From Picochlorum sp. 'celeri' (taxonomy: Eukaryota; Chlorophyta; Trebouxiophyceae): 64,000 bases of DNA. The stretch lies in assembly GCA_010909725.1 (NCBI GenBank), contig JAACMV010000023.1:310001-374000 (forward strand), in the 5' to 3' direction. Both the position numbers and the translations under genes were made by a program. The notes below the pieces were generated by a model that was not told the DNA's origin, did not search any database, and saw only the letters and a program-made list of their open reading frames with translations. Positions 48,038-59,830 of the stretch are shown here, piece after piece. Every line of letters begins with the position of its first letter. The first letter of the stretch is position 1.

Positions 48038-49687
48038 TTATTTTCCAATGCAAAATTCTGTAAAGATGGTGTCCAGGATATCCTCTACATCAATCTCGCC
48101 GGTGATTCGTTCTACTTGGCGCGCTGCCATTCTCAGCTCTTCTGCAGCCAATTCCAAGGCTGTCATCTGTCTAAACCTGTCTAGGGCAAGCGCAGCATTG
48201 TGTAAATGTCTGAGATGTCTTTTGCGGTGTAGGACAGGAGGGATTGATGTGGATCCATGTGGTATGGGAGATGCCGTGAGTTGTTTTACTGCCTGTGCCA
48301 TGTCGTTGATGAGCATGTCCATGCCATGTCCTGTTTTGCAGGATATCAATCTCTCCTGTCGGTCGGTGGATTCGGACAGTGGTGCATTGTCTTCACATAC
48401 ATCCATCTTGTTCTTCACATATAGAACGCATGGGGCGTTATCAACGAGCTCGGCAAGATTCTCAAAGCCAACATGGTCCATGCCAAAGGAGGACATGACA
48501 ATCAGGATGTGGGCATGCTTGGCAGCATGCAGTATCCTAGAAATCCCTTCCTTTTCAATGTCATCATCTAATACGTCTCGAATACCCGCTCCATCCTGAA
48601 TGATGACTTTATGGCCATGCAGGTCCAAGGCTGTTTCAATCACATCCCGAGTTGTGCCTGCATGGTGTGAGACAATAGCAGCCTGCCGCCCAACCAATGC
48701 ATTCAACAAGCTACTCTTACCCACATTCGGTGGACCCACAAGAACCGCTCTGATCCCTTCTTTGATCATCTCGGTTCGTGGAGCTGCCTGAATATGCGCC
48801 TGGATATCATGATACAATCCATCAGCCGTCTCCCGAGCTCTTTCAAGGACATGATTGACATCATCTGGCTCTATATCATCCTCACCGAAATCTATAACAG
48901 CTTCTATCGATGCGATACATGTAATTAAAGATTGTCTCCATCGACGCACAATATCCTTTCCCAACCCTGTTGCCGAAGCCAACGCCACATCCCTCTGAGC
49001 TGCTGTTTGAGATGAAAGCAAATCACCAAGCCCCTCAATCTGTGTCAAATCCATCTTTCCATTCTGAAACGCTCTTTTAGTAAACTCACCAGGCTCTGCC
49101 GGCCGTATATGGTTTCCAAAACTCATCAATGCATCCAACACACCCTGCACCACCCCTCGCCCTCCATGCACATGGAATTCAACAACATCCTCTCCGGTAA
49201 AGCTGTGGGGCTGTTTGAAATGAACCACCATGGCTTGGTGATCCAATAATACTCCTGATGTATTATTGTTCTCTTGAGTAGTAGTACGAGTAGTATATGT
49301 ATTGTGCTCTCCACTCGCATCGCCCAAGGAGGGATGATACAATGACCTCACATACATGCGATGGGTTTGCCATCCCAAAGAAGAAGAGCAGGAAGAAGAA
49401 GAAGAAGATGTTGGCATGGCATTGGGCCCAACCATGCGATGCATCACATCCAGTGCATGAGGACCACTCACCCTGATCACAGAAACGCTCGATGGCTGCT
49501 GATATGAGAATACATTACTCCCTTCTTCAGATAATGAGACCCCTCCAGTGCATGGAGCAAAGATGGTATCTCTTGAAGAAGAAGAAGAAGAAGAAGAGGT
49601 ATTCTCCCATGCTCCAACCCACCGCCTTGTTCTTATATATAAAAATTCATGTCCCACACGTGAGCGTACCGTGAGATGGGACAGCAT
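48038..49687 (-). CDS. mnmE: tRNA uridine-34 5-carboxymethylaminomethyl GTPase MnmE (GTPBP3/MSS1)
   Basis: With MnmG it modifies wobble uridine of organellar tRNAs. The 549-residue protein begins with a basic presequence, then low-complexity serine runs (eight Ser near 31-38 and another near 90-102) encoded by TCT/TCC repeats. The tetrahydrofolate-binding N-domain includes HSFTGEDVVEFHVHGG and RPAEPGEFTKRAFQNGKMDL. The inserted G domain carries GPPNVGKSSLLNAL (G1), GTTRDVIE (G2), DGAGIRD (G3) and NKMD (G4). The C-terminus IFTEFCIGK contains the catalytic cysteine. The ATG at 49687 is the first in frame. Mitochondrial or plastid targeting cannot be separated by eye. Confidence 0.94.
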   Translation of the reverse strand: MLSHLTVRSRVGHEFLYIRTRRWVGAWENTSSSSSSSSRDTIFAPCTGGVSLSEEGSNVFSYQQPSSVSVIRVSGPHALDVMHRMVGPNAMPTSSSSSSCSSSLGWQTHRMYVRSLYHPSLGDASGEHNTYTTRTTTQENNNTSGVLLDHQAMVVHFKQPHSFTGEDVVEFHVHGGRGVVQGVLDALMSFGNHIRPAEPGEFTKRAFQNGKMDLTQIEGLGDLLSSQTAAQRDVALASATGLGKDIVRRWRQSLITCIASIEAVIDFGEDDIEPDDVNHVLERARETADGLYHDIQAHIQAAPRTEMIKEGIRAVLVGPPNVGKSSLLNALVGRQAAIVSHHAGTTRDVIETALDLHGHKVIIQDGAGIRDVLDDDIEKEGISRILHAAKHAHILIVMSSFGMDHVGFENLAELVDNAPCVLYVKNKMDVCEDNAPLSESTDRQERLISCKTGHGMDMLINDMAQAVKQLTASPIPHGSTSIPPVLHRKRHLRHLHNAALALDRFRQMTALELAAEELRMAARQVERITGEIDVEDILDTIFTEFCIGK

Positions 49688-50265
49688 TCTCACTTACCCA
49701 ACGTTTTGAACCAAATCAAACACATTCACATGTGACATGCTGCCACCGACAATACATGACTGATTCCTCTCCTGCTGCTGCTACGAAATTCTCATGATGT
49801 AATATATATAGTGTTGTTGGTGTTTTGAATGGAGGAGGATGTGTTTCATTTAATTGGGTCATTCCTAGGGATGCAGGCCTGCACACTTTGGTTTTTAAAT
49901 GTATTATATTACGGACTATCTGAGTCCGTCCATGATTCGTTATGGACACAGAGAGGCCAAGATAGTCCTCATTACTCATAAACTATATATATATAGATCT
50001 GAAAGGGAAGGAGGAATGAAATAAACGCACCCAGGATGACAAACCTTGTCGGATGTTTGTTGGTGGTTTGGATTTTCGGATTTTCGTAAAAGTCTCTTCC
50101 TCTTTCTTCATCCGTACACGATGACACTGTGTGAATAGTATTATAGTAGAGATTGAGGGATACATAGACTGGATTTGTGGGACGTATCGAATACGGTTGT
50201 GTTTGACGAAGCTGTTGTTGCCGTTCTTGTGAGCGATTGTTGCATCCATCGAGGTGGTGAAAAGA
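49688..50265. promoter_or_regulatory. Divergent intergenic region, MnmE / aspartic protease
   Basis: 578 bases between opposed start codons. Contains an AT dinucleotide run (TATATATATATAG at about 49984-49997) and TAATATATATAG near 49800. Minus-strand frames here (49972-50340) overlap the protease start and are considered chance. Confidence 0.4.
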
Positions 50266-52290
50266 ATGGTTCATAGAAGGGATAGTCGGACTGGCTGGCG
50301 TGGGGTTGGTGTGGTGCTTGCGGTTGCTGTGTGGCTGCACGTGACCTCTGCCCCAGCGGCAGTTGAGGTGGAACGTGGGCAGCAGAAATCAGCGACACGG
50401 TATTTTGCGCTACCCTTGCAGTATCGTGATGTTGGCAGACGGCCGTTGCAAAGGAGGCATATGATGGAGGCGGGGCGGACATTGAATGGGAGTCAGTATA
50501 TACTTGACAAGGGCATGTCACGAGAGATGGGGGCAAGGAGGAATGCGACCATCACGTTGCATGGGGCCGTGAAAGATTTTGGGTATTTTTATTCCAGTTT
50601 GTATTTGGGAACGCCGCCGAAGAAGTTTTCGGTGATTGTGGATACCGGAAGTACAATGACATATGTGCCATGTTCTACGTGTGGTAAAAGATGTGGACCG
50701 AATCACCAGGATTCGTCATTCGATCCTGGAGCGAGTTCCACCGCCGTGAGGATATCGTGTCATTCGGATGATTGCAAGTGTGGGTCTCCGATATGTGCGT
50801 GTTCAAAGGACGAGGAATGCATGTACTCGAGGTCATATGCTGAACAGAGTAGTAGTACTGGTGTGTTGCTGGAAGATGTGCTTGCGCTCCATGACGGTGG
50901 TCCTGGAGTTCGGGTGGCGTTTGGGTGTGAGACGAGGGAGACTGGAGAGATTTATAATCAACGGGCGGATGGATTATTTGGTTTGGGCCGATCTGATGAT
51001 TCGCTGATCCAGCAGCTTGTGAAATCTGGATCTATTGATAATCAATTTTCCCTGTGTTTTGGTCTTGTTGAGGGAGATGGGGTTCTTTTACTGGGAGAAT
51101 CTCCAGCACTGAAGGATGTGTCGCTGACATATACGCCTCTTGTGGAATCGCCGACGAATGGCAATTATTACACTGTCAACATGGGGAGTATCCGGGTGGC
51201 AGGGGAAACGCTGGACATTCTGCCATCTACATTTCATGTTGGATATTCTACGGTCTTGGACTCTGGTACAACATTTACATATATTCCCAGCGAAGCATTT
51301 AGTAGGTTTTCAGAGGCTGTTTCATCGTATGCCATTGCACGGGGATTGTTCTCTGTACCTGGTCCTGACCCTCAGTATGAGGATATTTGCTTTGGTGGTG
51401 CCCCGGAGCATAGTGATATCACTGGCTTGCGCAAAGTGTTTCCTCCAGTCCAGTTTGTTTTCAAGGACGGGGTGGTGCTGGATTTGAGTCCGTTAAATTA
51501 TTTATTCGTGCATACATTTGAGTCTGGAAAGTATTGCTTGGGAGTTTTTGATAATGGGGATGCAGGAGTTCTGCTGGGTGGTATTACCTTTAGAAATGTG
51601 TTAGTACAGTATGATTTGGCAAAGAAGAGGGTTGGTTTTGGTGAAGCATCGTGCAAGGAGTTGGGGCTGAGATATAGGCCCTCGTGCTCCATGTTCAAGA
51701 CATCAGGTGATGAGGACTCTTCGGTGGTGCTCGCCCTCGCTGATGGTGATTGCGAACCCGAAGAACGTGATTCAGGTAGCGATGATGACGAGTTTGGTGA
51801 AGAGGAGGATTCTGTGCAGGAGGAAGAGGTGCAGGTTCATGATGACATTGATGCATATGAGGACATTCATGCCATTGTCCATCAGCCCAGTAATGTTTCA
51901 ACAGATTATGGAAAGGTTGATTCGAGAAAAGTGCCATCAAGGCCTACGAAAAAGAATCCTCAGCTACCCGTCATGTATGAGGAGAGTACCTTGGATGATG
52001 CACCTCAGCAAGAGGAATTCTACGATCATATTGTGTCATGGGTGCTCTTGGGAAGTTTGATGATTGTCTCATTGATTGCAACCATGATATTGGGCGTGAA
52101 AAAGGCAATGGACGTTTGTGCAAGAGCTCGGTACTCTTCTGTGAGCTCTGAAGATAGAGACAATAGCAATTTCACCTCCATGACGACAGGAGGTATCCAT
52201 ACAGTAAAGATGGTGGAGGACTTGGCACGGAAGAGGGGGATTCAAATGTCCTCGCCAAGGGAGTCAAAGGATGATTCGCTACGAAAGTAA
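50266..52290 (+). CDS. Membrane-anchored aspartic protease (pepsin family A1, plant-like)
   Basis: A 674-residue secretory-pathway protease. The ATG at 50266 precedes a signal peptide (WRGVGVVLAVAVWLHVTSAPA). After a propeptide the catalytic domain begins YFYSSLYLGTPPKKFSVIVD; the first active-site motif is DTGS (D126) and the second is DSGT (D332, VLDSGTTFTYIP). A Cys-rich insert follows the first motif (VPCSTCGKRCGP...CHSDDCKCGSPICACSKDEEC), as in nucellin-like plant and algal enzymes. FGLGRSDDSLIQQL and LGGITFRNVLVQYDLAKKRVGF complete the fold. An acidic stalk (EFGEEEDSVQEEE) leads to one transmembrane helix near 588-612 (WVLLGSLMIVSLIATMILGV) and a short cytosolic tail. Confidence 0.92.
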   Translation: MVHRRDSRTGWRGVGVVLAVAVWLHVTSAPAAVEVERGQQKSATRYFALPLQYRDVGRRPLQRRHMMEAGRTLNGSQYILDKGMSREMGARRNATITLHGAVKDFGYFYSSLYLGTPPKKFSVIVDTGSTMTYVPCSTCGKRCGPNHQDSSFDPGASSTAVRISCHSDDCKCGSPICACSKDEECMYSRSYAEQSSSTGVLLEDVLALHDGGPGVRVAFGCETRETGEIYNQRADGLFGLGRSDDSLIQQLVKSGSIDNQFSLCFGLVEGDGVLLLGESPALKDVSLTYTPLVESPTNGNYYTVNMGSIRVAGETLDILPSTFHVGYSTVLDSGTTFTYIPSEAFSRFSEAVSSYAIARGLFSVPGPDPQYEDICFGGAPEHSDITGLRKVFPPVQFVFKDGVVLDLSPLNYLFVHTFESGKYCLGVFDNGDAGVLLGGITFRNVLVQYDLAKKRVGFGEASCKELGLRYRPSCSMFKTSGDEDSSVVLALADGDCEPEERDSGSDDDEFGEEEDSVQEEEVQVHDDIDAYEDIHAIVHQPSNVSTDYGKVDSRKVPSRPTKKNPQLPVMYEESTLDDAPQQEEFYDHIVSWVLLGSLMIVSLIATMILGVKKAMDVCARARYSSVSSEDRDNSNFTSMTTGGIHTVKMVEDLARKRGIQMSSPRESKDDSLRK

Positions 52291-52399
52291 TGCATAAAAA
52301 TATACATATGAATGTGTAAAATAAGTTCTACAGATGTGTCACAATTCTGTTACAAGCATAGTACATTGAGTGCAAGCATAGTGGAATGAAATGCATCAC

Positions 52400-55282
52400 T
52401 TATCCAGAGCACATGGTGCATGCATCCTTGTTCTCGATGCTGCAGACCATGGCAGCAAGTTGTCTCTCCTTCTCAGCTTCGGCATCAAGCTCTGCTGCAG
52501 TCTTCTTTGGCCTTTGAATGGATTTGTTCTCCTTTGCTTGAGAGTCTGTGGATGCAGCACGGGAGAGGCGCTCGCTCTTCTTCTTTTGGAGTGCCTGTTG
52601 GTCGACAGTGAACTTGATCGCGTCTGCAGCGGCACGCGTTCTGAGATAATACATTCCAGTCTTGAGTCCCTTCTTCCAGGCGTGGAAATGAAGAGATGTC
52701 AATTTGCCAAAGTTTGGATCAGACATGTGCACATTGAAAGATTGAGATTGGTCAATGAATGCTCCTCTGTCGGCAGCCATATCCACCAAGACACGTTGCT
52801 TGATCTCCCATACAGTCTTATAAAGACTTTTGAGGTTGTCTGGAATGTCCAAGTCGAGCACTGAGCCATTTGATGCAACCATTTCATTCTTCACAGAGGC
52901 ATCCCAAAGACCCAAGCTTGTCAAATCACTAAGAAGATGCTGATTCACCACTGTGAACTCTCCTGAGAGAACTCTTCTCACATAAATGTTTGAAGTGTAT
53001 GGCTCGAAGCACTCATTGTTCCCGAGAATCTGGGATGTTGATGCCGTGGGCATTGGTGCTACAAGCAAGGAGTTTCTGACGCCGTGGGCAGAGATGCTTG
53101 CCCTGAGCTCACTCCAATTCCACCTTGAAGATGGCTCAACACCCCACATATCTGGCTGCAATATGCCCTTGGAGACTGGAGAGCCTTCATATGATTCGTA
53201 TGTCCCATCAACCTCGGCAATTTCACAAGATGTCTTGAGGGCAGCATAGTAAATTGTCTCAAAGATGTCCTTATTCAATTGCGTAGCTTCTGGCGAGTCG
53301 AATGGAAGACCCAACAGGATGAAAGCGTCAGCAAGCCCCTGCACTCCCAAACCAATTGGCCTGTGCCTTTTGTTTGATCTGCGTGCAGTCTCCACAGGGT
53401 AGTAGTTGACATCAATGATCTTGTTGAGATTTCTCGTCACCACCTTGGTCACTTCTGCAAGCTTCTCAAAGTCGAAATATCTGTTTCCTGCATCCAGGGA
53501 TCCAACCAATTTCTTTCCCTCACGACCATTAGGCTCAATTTCCCTGACAAATCGTGGTAATGCAATGGATGCAAGGTTGCACACTGCAGTTTCATCCGGG
53601 CTTGTGTACTCAATAATTTCAGTGCACAAGTTACTGGATTTAATTGTGCCCAAGTTCTGTTGATTAGACTTTCTGTTGGCAGAATCCTTGAAGAGCATGT
53701 AAGGATTTCCCGTCTCAACTTGAGCTTCGAGGATGGCAAACCAAAGCTGTTGGGCCTTGATGGACTTACGAGCACGTCCCTCGCGTTCGTATTTCAAATA
53801 CAATTCTTCAAATTGTTCTCCCCAGCAGTCGGCAAGACCAGGGGCTTCATTTGGACAAAACAAGGACCACTCTCCTCCAGCTTCAACCCTTTGCATGAAG
53901 AGATCTGGGATCCACAACCCGTAGAACAAATCTCTTGCCCTCGCTTCTTCTTTGCCGTGATTCTTCCTCAATTCAAGCCAGTCGAAAATATCAGCGTGCC
54001 AAGGCTCCAAGTACATGGCAAACGCTCCTTTTCTCTTTCCTCCTCCCTGATCAACATATCTGGCCGTGTCATTGAACACACGGAGCATAGGCACAATACC
54101 ATTCGAAGTTCCATTTGTTCCACGAATATAAGAACCAGTTGCTCTGATATTATGCATAGACAGACCGATGCCCCCTGCACTCTTGGAGATGCAAGCACAC
54201 TCCTTCAGGGTGTCATAAATGCCTTCAATACTATCATTCTTCATGCAGATCAAAAAGCACGAAGAAAGCTGAGGGCGTGGAGTACCGGCATTGAACAGAG
54301 TTGGAGAGGCATGTGTGAACCATCTCTGAGACAGCAGATGGTATGTCTCAATGGCTGCATCAATATTCTCCTTGTGGATTCCAACTGAAACTCTCATGAG
54401 CATGTGCTGTGGCCTCTCCACGACACGACCATTGACCCTGAGCAAATATGAACGCTCCAGAGTTTTGAAACCAAAATAATCGTAATCGAAATCACGATCG
54501 TAGACAATCTCCGAGTCCAAGCGAGCCGAGTGCTCCTCCACAATCTGGGCAACATCCTCTGCAATGAGAGGAGATGGCTCTCCATTCTTTGGGTTGATAT
54601 GGTTGGCCATGATTCGGATTGTCTCTGAAAAGGACTTCAACGTATTCTTGTGCAAGTTTGACACGGCAATACGAGCAGCAAGTTGGGCATAATCAGGGTG
54701 AGTTGCTGTCAGAGAAGCTGCAGTCTCAGCTGCCAACTCATCGAGCTCCGTCGTTGTCACGCCCTTGTACACTCCTGCAGTGACCTTTTGAGCTACCAAA
54801 ACCTGTACATGACAAGAGATTCAATCACATGAGTCCTCTGAATTGTGAGTATTGAGCAAGGCTCGCTGTGACTCCTTCCTTCCCATCAAATGCAAAAATC
54901 GAGCGGACATTGCCGTCTACGACAGTCTCATAACAACGACCACCAACTTTGAACCCTGCTTGACGCAGCGCTCAGATTTCCCTCCTCTAACCCCATTAAT
55001 AATACACGTACCGGGTCACAGAAATCGGTATTAAGACCATAGGACAGCTTGGTGATGCGTGCAGTGATTTTATCAAAGTGCACCGGCTCTTGCCGTCCGT
55101 CGCGTTTAATTACATACTGCAAACCAAGCCAATGAACCATCGGATTAGAACCACCATTTCTATTGTGATGAAGTATTTCGAAAATGCCATATATCAATCC
55201 AGGCAACGACCCATACGAGACGACGAAAGGGACTACCACATGGACCAAGGACTGGCCAACCAACTCAAACAACACGCACCAT
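52400..55282 (-). CDS. RNR1: Ribonucleoside-diphosphate reductase large subunit (class Ia)
   Basis: Reduces NDPs to dNDPs with the R2 subunit. Exons in transcript order: 55282-55280 (only the ATG), 55116-55012 and 54802-52400, with introns of 163 and 209 nt, giving 836 residues. The second exon encodes [20 protein letters not shown] and [10 protein letters not shown], which joins [14 protein letters not shown]: the ATP-cone region exactly as in eukaryotic R1. Catalytic features are [40 protein letters not shown] (Asn, Cys, Glu), [19 protein letters not shown], and the C-terminal redox pair in DACTMCSG. An alternative start (MVHWLGLQ, in frame within the first intron) would avoid the single-codon exon but gives a non-canonical N-terminus. 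Confidence 0.93.
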
Positions 55283-55841
55283 TATTTCTGTGAAGGACGT
55301 ATGATGCGATTCTTCCTAGAAATTATTTTAATAATCCAACACAAAATTTGTGTGCTACTGGCACAGGTGGCCACGGCCATTCATTCGACAGCAGAAAACA
55401 ACAATGAGATTTCAAAATTTTCACAGTACCAGATGGTACTGTGGACAACAACTGTCTTCTCCAGCCTATGAGCAGAAAACCATCCCATTGTTGTTCAGTA
55501 GTATGGTCATAGTATGATCTTCACCGTATCAAAAAGCACCCATGGTGGTTCGTCGTGCAGATGGTCAATGGTGGCAATGGCAATCCTGGTGGTCAAACAT
55601 GCCATCTTTTGACCAGTCGGTCTTCTTCTACATTGGCCATGAACCCGTCCCCTCATTGGCCGATGCCCAATGAATGAACTGTTTTTCTTTCTCTACTACT
55701 GATACATAGAGTATCTGGAGGTTATTTCCTACAGCCAATCTGTTTTACATGACCGCATACATGATTCAGCAATGGTGGGTTGGTTTTTTGGGCACTGGGA
55801 TTTGTCAAGTTTGTGAACGGAGTACTCATGATACTATGTAG
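55283..55841. other. Divergent intergenic region, RNR1 / subtilisin
   Basis: 559 bases without a recognisable gene. An inverted repeat TGGTCAAA (55590-55597) / TTTGACCA (55608-55615) with a ten-base loop lies near the middle. Promoters of both flanking genes are expected here. Confidence 0.4.
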
Positions 55842-57689
55842 ATGAATGCAATACTATACTTTTGTGTCATTGTTTGTATGCTCGTAAGACCATGTACTCC
55901 GCGTGATATGGGGAGCATCGCCGGGGCAGTTGAGAAGGCACAGCACTCTGACAGATCCACTATGAGGAATCTGTCTGCTTTATCGCAGCAGCATCCAAAG
56001 CGTGTCCTGGTAAAATGGAGGGACGATGTGCTTCCAGTAATATCTCTAGATACGGGGGATGATGGTGGCCTGGAGAGGGACAGAGCCGCAGTAAGGTTTC
56101 CATACAGCAGGCTTGATGTCCCTGAGGATGACAATACTGAGAGATTGCTTCACTCTCTCAAATCGGATATGCGTGCGTTGAAAGTGTTATTGAAATAGTA
56201 TCTGGTGTTGTACGATATACATATATATCCTTTGTTGTCTCCAGGTATCGAATATGCCGAGCCAGACTACATGGCCTTTTCTCTGGGTCAAAGCACATCC
56301 TATCCGGATGATCCCTATTATGACAACCTCTGGCATCTGCATGCTGTAAATGCACAAACAGCGTGGAGAGTGTCTCAAGGATCCAAAGAAGTCCGAGTTT
56401 GTGTGGTTGACTCTGGAATAGATTCAGATCACGAAGATTTGAATGGCAACATCGAAAACCCAGGATTTGATGCCATGCAGGATCAAGCAACACTCCACGA
56501 CAGCAATGGCCATGGCACAGCGTGCACTGGTATTTTGGGAGCTATGTCCAATAACACCAAAGGAATTACAGGCATCATGTGGCATGCAAATGTATTAGGA
56601 TGCAGATTTCTGGATGCTGACGGACATGGATATTTGTCTGATGCGATCAAATGCATGCAATGGTGTGTGGAGAATGGAGCACACATCATAAACCATTCCT
56701 GGGGAACATATTCGTATTCCAAATCCCTGAAAGATTCAATGGAATACTTCTCAGAACAATCTGGGGTGCTATTTGTGGCTGCAGCGGGCAATGAGGCCCT
56801 TGACAACGATGGAGACACCCCCATGTACCCAGCTGCTCTCAACCTGTCGAGCATGATAACCGTCGCAGCCACAGATCAAACTGACTCTTTAGCCTCGTTT
56901 TCCAATTTTGGAGAGTATTCTGTAGATATTGCTGCGCCAGGGGTCGATATTCTATCAACCATACCTCATAATTCGTATTCTTGGTTTTCTGGTACCTCTA
57001 TGGCAGCTCCATTAGTGAGTGGGACAGCCGGTCTCATTCGTTCTCTAACCAGTCAGAATCCATCTCCTCAAGTTCTTAAGCAGCTTTTACTAGACTCGTC
57101 TAGTTCTTTAGCTTCATTGCGTGGTAAAATAGCGAATGGGAGGTTTCTGAATGTATCAAGAGCGGTCGAACAGGCCCAACAGTACTTTTGGAGACCAAGT
57201 ATGACCAACAATTCAACCCTGCAGAGCATGTTTGCACATTCAAGGTCTTTGGATGTCCGAAAACTTCCATTCAAATCCAAGTGGTATAATATCCTGGACA
57301 ATGAAAGCCTGCACTTCTCAGTTGGCCCAGAGATTGACGCTTTTTGCCCTGAAAGCAGGTATCCCAGATACAATTTCAAAAACTACTTGACAGACACGTT
57401 AATTCCGAAACATTGGTTCTTGCTCGAACATGGGAATATAGAACGAGGAATCCTGACATTAGATACATGCATTCAGCCACATGAAGACCCATGGGACTCC
57501 CTGTTGATTGTTTTAGACTGCGATGCTCAGTTCAAGAGTTGTAGCTGCAGAGCAGACAATGATGGATGCGGCAAGCGTCAGAGAGGCAGCAAAATTCGCT
57601 TCAAAGCACATGCCGATCGATACTATGCAGCCATTGTCATGCCCGGAGATCCAATTGGTGGTGGTCAGTACAAGATTCGAGTTCGTTGA
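55842..57689 (+). CDS. Secreted subtilisin-like serine protease (S8A)
   Basis: Exons 55842-56172 and 56245-57689 (72-nt intron, GTGCGT...CTCCAG, phase 1) give 591 residues. MNAILYFCVIVCMLVRPCTP is a signal peptide. An I9-like propeptide (KRVLVKWRDDVLP...LLHSLKSDM) joins RIEYAEPDYMAFSL across the splice, the normal propeptide-catalytic boundary. The catalytic triad is D166 (VCVVDSGIDSDHEDL), H200 (NGHGTACTGILGA) and S362 (FSGTSMAAPLVSGTAG), with oxyanion N292 (VAAAGNEA). The C-terminal extension has paired cysteines (CSCRADNDGC) and a beta-sandwich look (RYYAAIVMPGDPIGGGQYKI), similar to PPC-type domains of bacterial secreted proteases. The unspliced first exon would end at a TAG, so the intron is required. 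Confidence 0.9.
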
Positions 57690-57871
57690 ATTCATCAACC
57701 GTCGCCCACTGGGTAGCATTCGTGATGCCACCAGTCACAGCCATGCGTTGATGGGACATGGCGACCAACTCGATTCAACCGATTCAAATTTGGATTGACT
57801 GGATTCAATATTCAATATTTATCTTCAATCTACTTGTCTAAATACAATATATAGGTTCTAAAGTGTGAAAA

Positions 57872-59581
57872 ATGTTCTCAAAAGCACAGCTAGACACGTT
57901 TAGTCAGACTCTCAACCGCAAGCGGATTACACAGGCTACATTTGACGACGCTGTGAGAGAAAATGTTGAGGAATTTGATATGGAGGTATGACCATACGAC
58001 GATATGCATCTATAGAGGTGTCTCTACTTGTTGGTTCCTGGTTAGGAGCACGGAATGAAATGTAATGTGAACTGAACAAGTCACCAAGTTTTGATTTTGG
58101 GCTGTGCATATTCTGTAGGTTGAGGAAGCTGTGAGTAGTGCGATAGAGGAGTTTAAGAGCCAGGGGGTAGATCTTTCGAACGTATACACAGGGGTTGGTC
58201 TCCAGTCCCACCAAGCCTTTGTATTGTCCAATCAGATGCGCGAGCACATTGGCCAGAAAGATTTTGATTCTCTGGAAGTATCTGTCTCTTCACTTCATAA
58301 AGAGATTCATAAGCATATTGAAGAAGACAATTCTGACCAAATTCAATCACTCATAGCAGTTCTTTTGGCCGCTGAAACGTGTGCTTTGTTTGAGATGGGA
58401 CTTGATGCACTCCAAGCAGATGACATGGAGGTTCTGTTAGTGCAATTCCTGGACTTGTTTTCGGCCATATTGGCGCTCTCATCAGATATTCGCGAGATTT
58501 TCAGAAAACTAGATGGCGTGAAAAAGATTCCCATGTCTCATCAGAATTCTCGCATCAAATGCGCTGCTCTGTCAGTTGCCTCCTCAACAGCAATAAAGGA
58601 TGAGGCTGGAAAGGCTGCTGTCATGTCGACAAGTCCATGGGAAGACATCATTCAGACACTTCGTGTAGCTAAAGAATCTTCAGATCACTCGCATATTGCT
58701 GTGCAATCCACCTCGTCGTTAATAGTCGCTCTCACAACAGCTGATGACATGACACAACCAAGTTCCAGGTATGTTGTGCCTGCAGATTGTCCCTGTAAAT
58801 GAGCGCGAGTAAATCGTATCTTACACAAGAAATATCTTCATATCTCTGCAGTGCATTTTCTAATGCGCGAAAATTAGCCCAAGAAGGTGTCGCGGCCTCT
58901 CTCGTGGACGTATTGAACATGCTCTGGGAAGAGCAGCCTACTGGCAATGAGGCTTTCCAGATCTCCTGCCATCTCTGTACTGCCCTCAAAGTTCTGGCAG
59001 CCAACGACGATATATGCAAAGAATTAGTAGATCAAGGAATACTGGATACGTTATTCACCATTCTCCGGTCCAGTTTGGTGCATGCTTTACAAGCACAGAC
59101 AGACTTGACTGCTTCGGCCTTGGGGTTGCTTCGGCAAATGCTCGCCAGTGACCACGTAAAATTCAGTGTTGACACACAGGAACTCGTTGATATTGTATCT
59201 TCAATACTTCAAATGTATTTGGATGACGCCTTTGAGGATACAAGGGTCACTGAGCATGCTTTTGGATCCATCACTGCATTGTGCCTTAGAAATCCCGAAG
59301 CATCTGAACTGACTGTCGATAATGGCTGCGCAAAATTAATCGTGACATCGATGCAGACCTTGATGGATCGAAAATCAGGCTCCAAGACACCGCATAATGG
59401 TATTACAAAGAGTCTGCGCCAAGGCTGCATGGCCCTCAGAAACATTGCATCCAGGAGCCCAAGTGTCAGGAAACCTCTCCAGAGTTATGACGCTGTTGAC
59501 GTGATTGAGAATGCTAAAGTCGCTGCCAAGGCAGCTTGTACAGATGTGGGAGATGCTGCCATCAGAGACATATGCGCATAA
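57872..59581 (+). CDS. ARMC6: Armadillo repeat-containing protein 6
   Basis: A conserved eukaryotic armadillo-repeat protein of poorly known role. Exons 57872-57985, 58119-58768 and 58852-59581 (introns of 133 and 83 nt) give 497 residues. The N-terminus carries the family signature KRITQATFDDAVRENVEEFD, then VEEAVSSAIEEFKSQGVDLS, which is assembled across the first splice. The rest is a run of helical ARM units, for example ELVDQGILDTLFTILRSSLV, SALGLLRQMLASDHVKFS and the C-terminal GCMALRNIASRSPSVRKPL. The second splice restores QPSSSAFSNARKLAQEG. No targeting signal. It lies head-to-tail with the sulfotransferase group. Confidence 0.9.
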
Positions 59582-59830
59582 CTCTGTGGCCGTGGAACAG
59601 TTCATCATCAGAGCAGAGTGAGCAAGGAGCCCAAGGCCGTCGGCGCATTCGCCTCACGAGATCCGTGAACATAGATATGATACGCTTTTCTTGCAAGAAT
59701 GACTCTTTATAGTATTTATTAGATATCTAGTATTTGCATAATGCGTGATATGCCATCTATGTAAAGTTCGCTCGTCAGTTGAGAGGAAGATCTACGAACT
59801 CGGGTTCCCTTCACAGTCAGCAACGCAGCG

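Noticed and set aside
53660..54388. 242-codon plus-strand frame
   Set aside because: It lies antisense inside ribonucleotide reductase; the minus-strand gene explains all conservation. No family signature in the plus frame.
55842..56198. Reading the first subtilisin exon as a separate 118-residue protein
   Set aside because: It is a signal peptide plus an I9-like propeptide whose splice to the next exon restores the propeptide-catalytic boundary.
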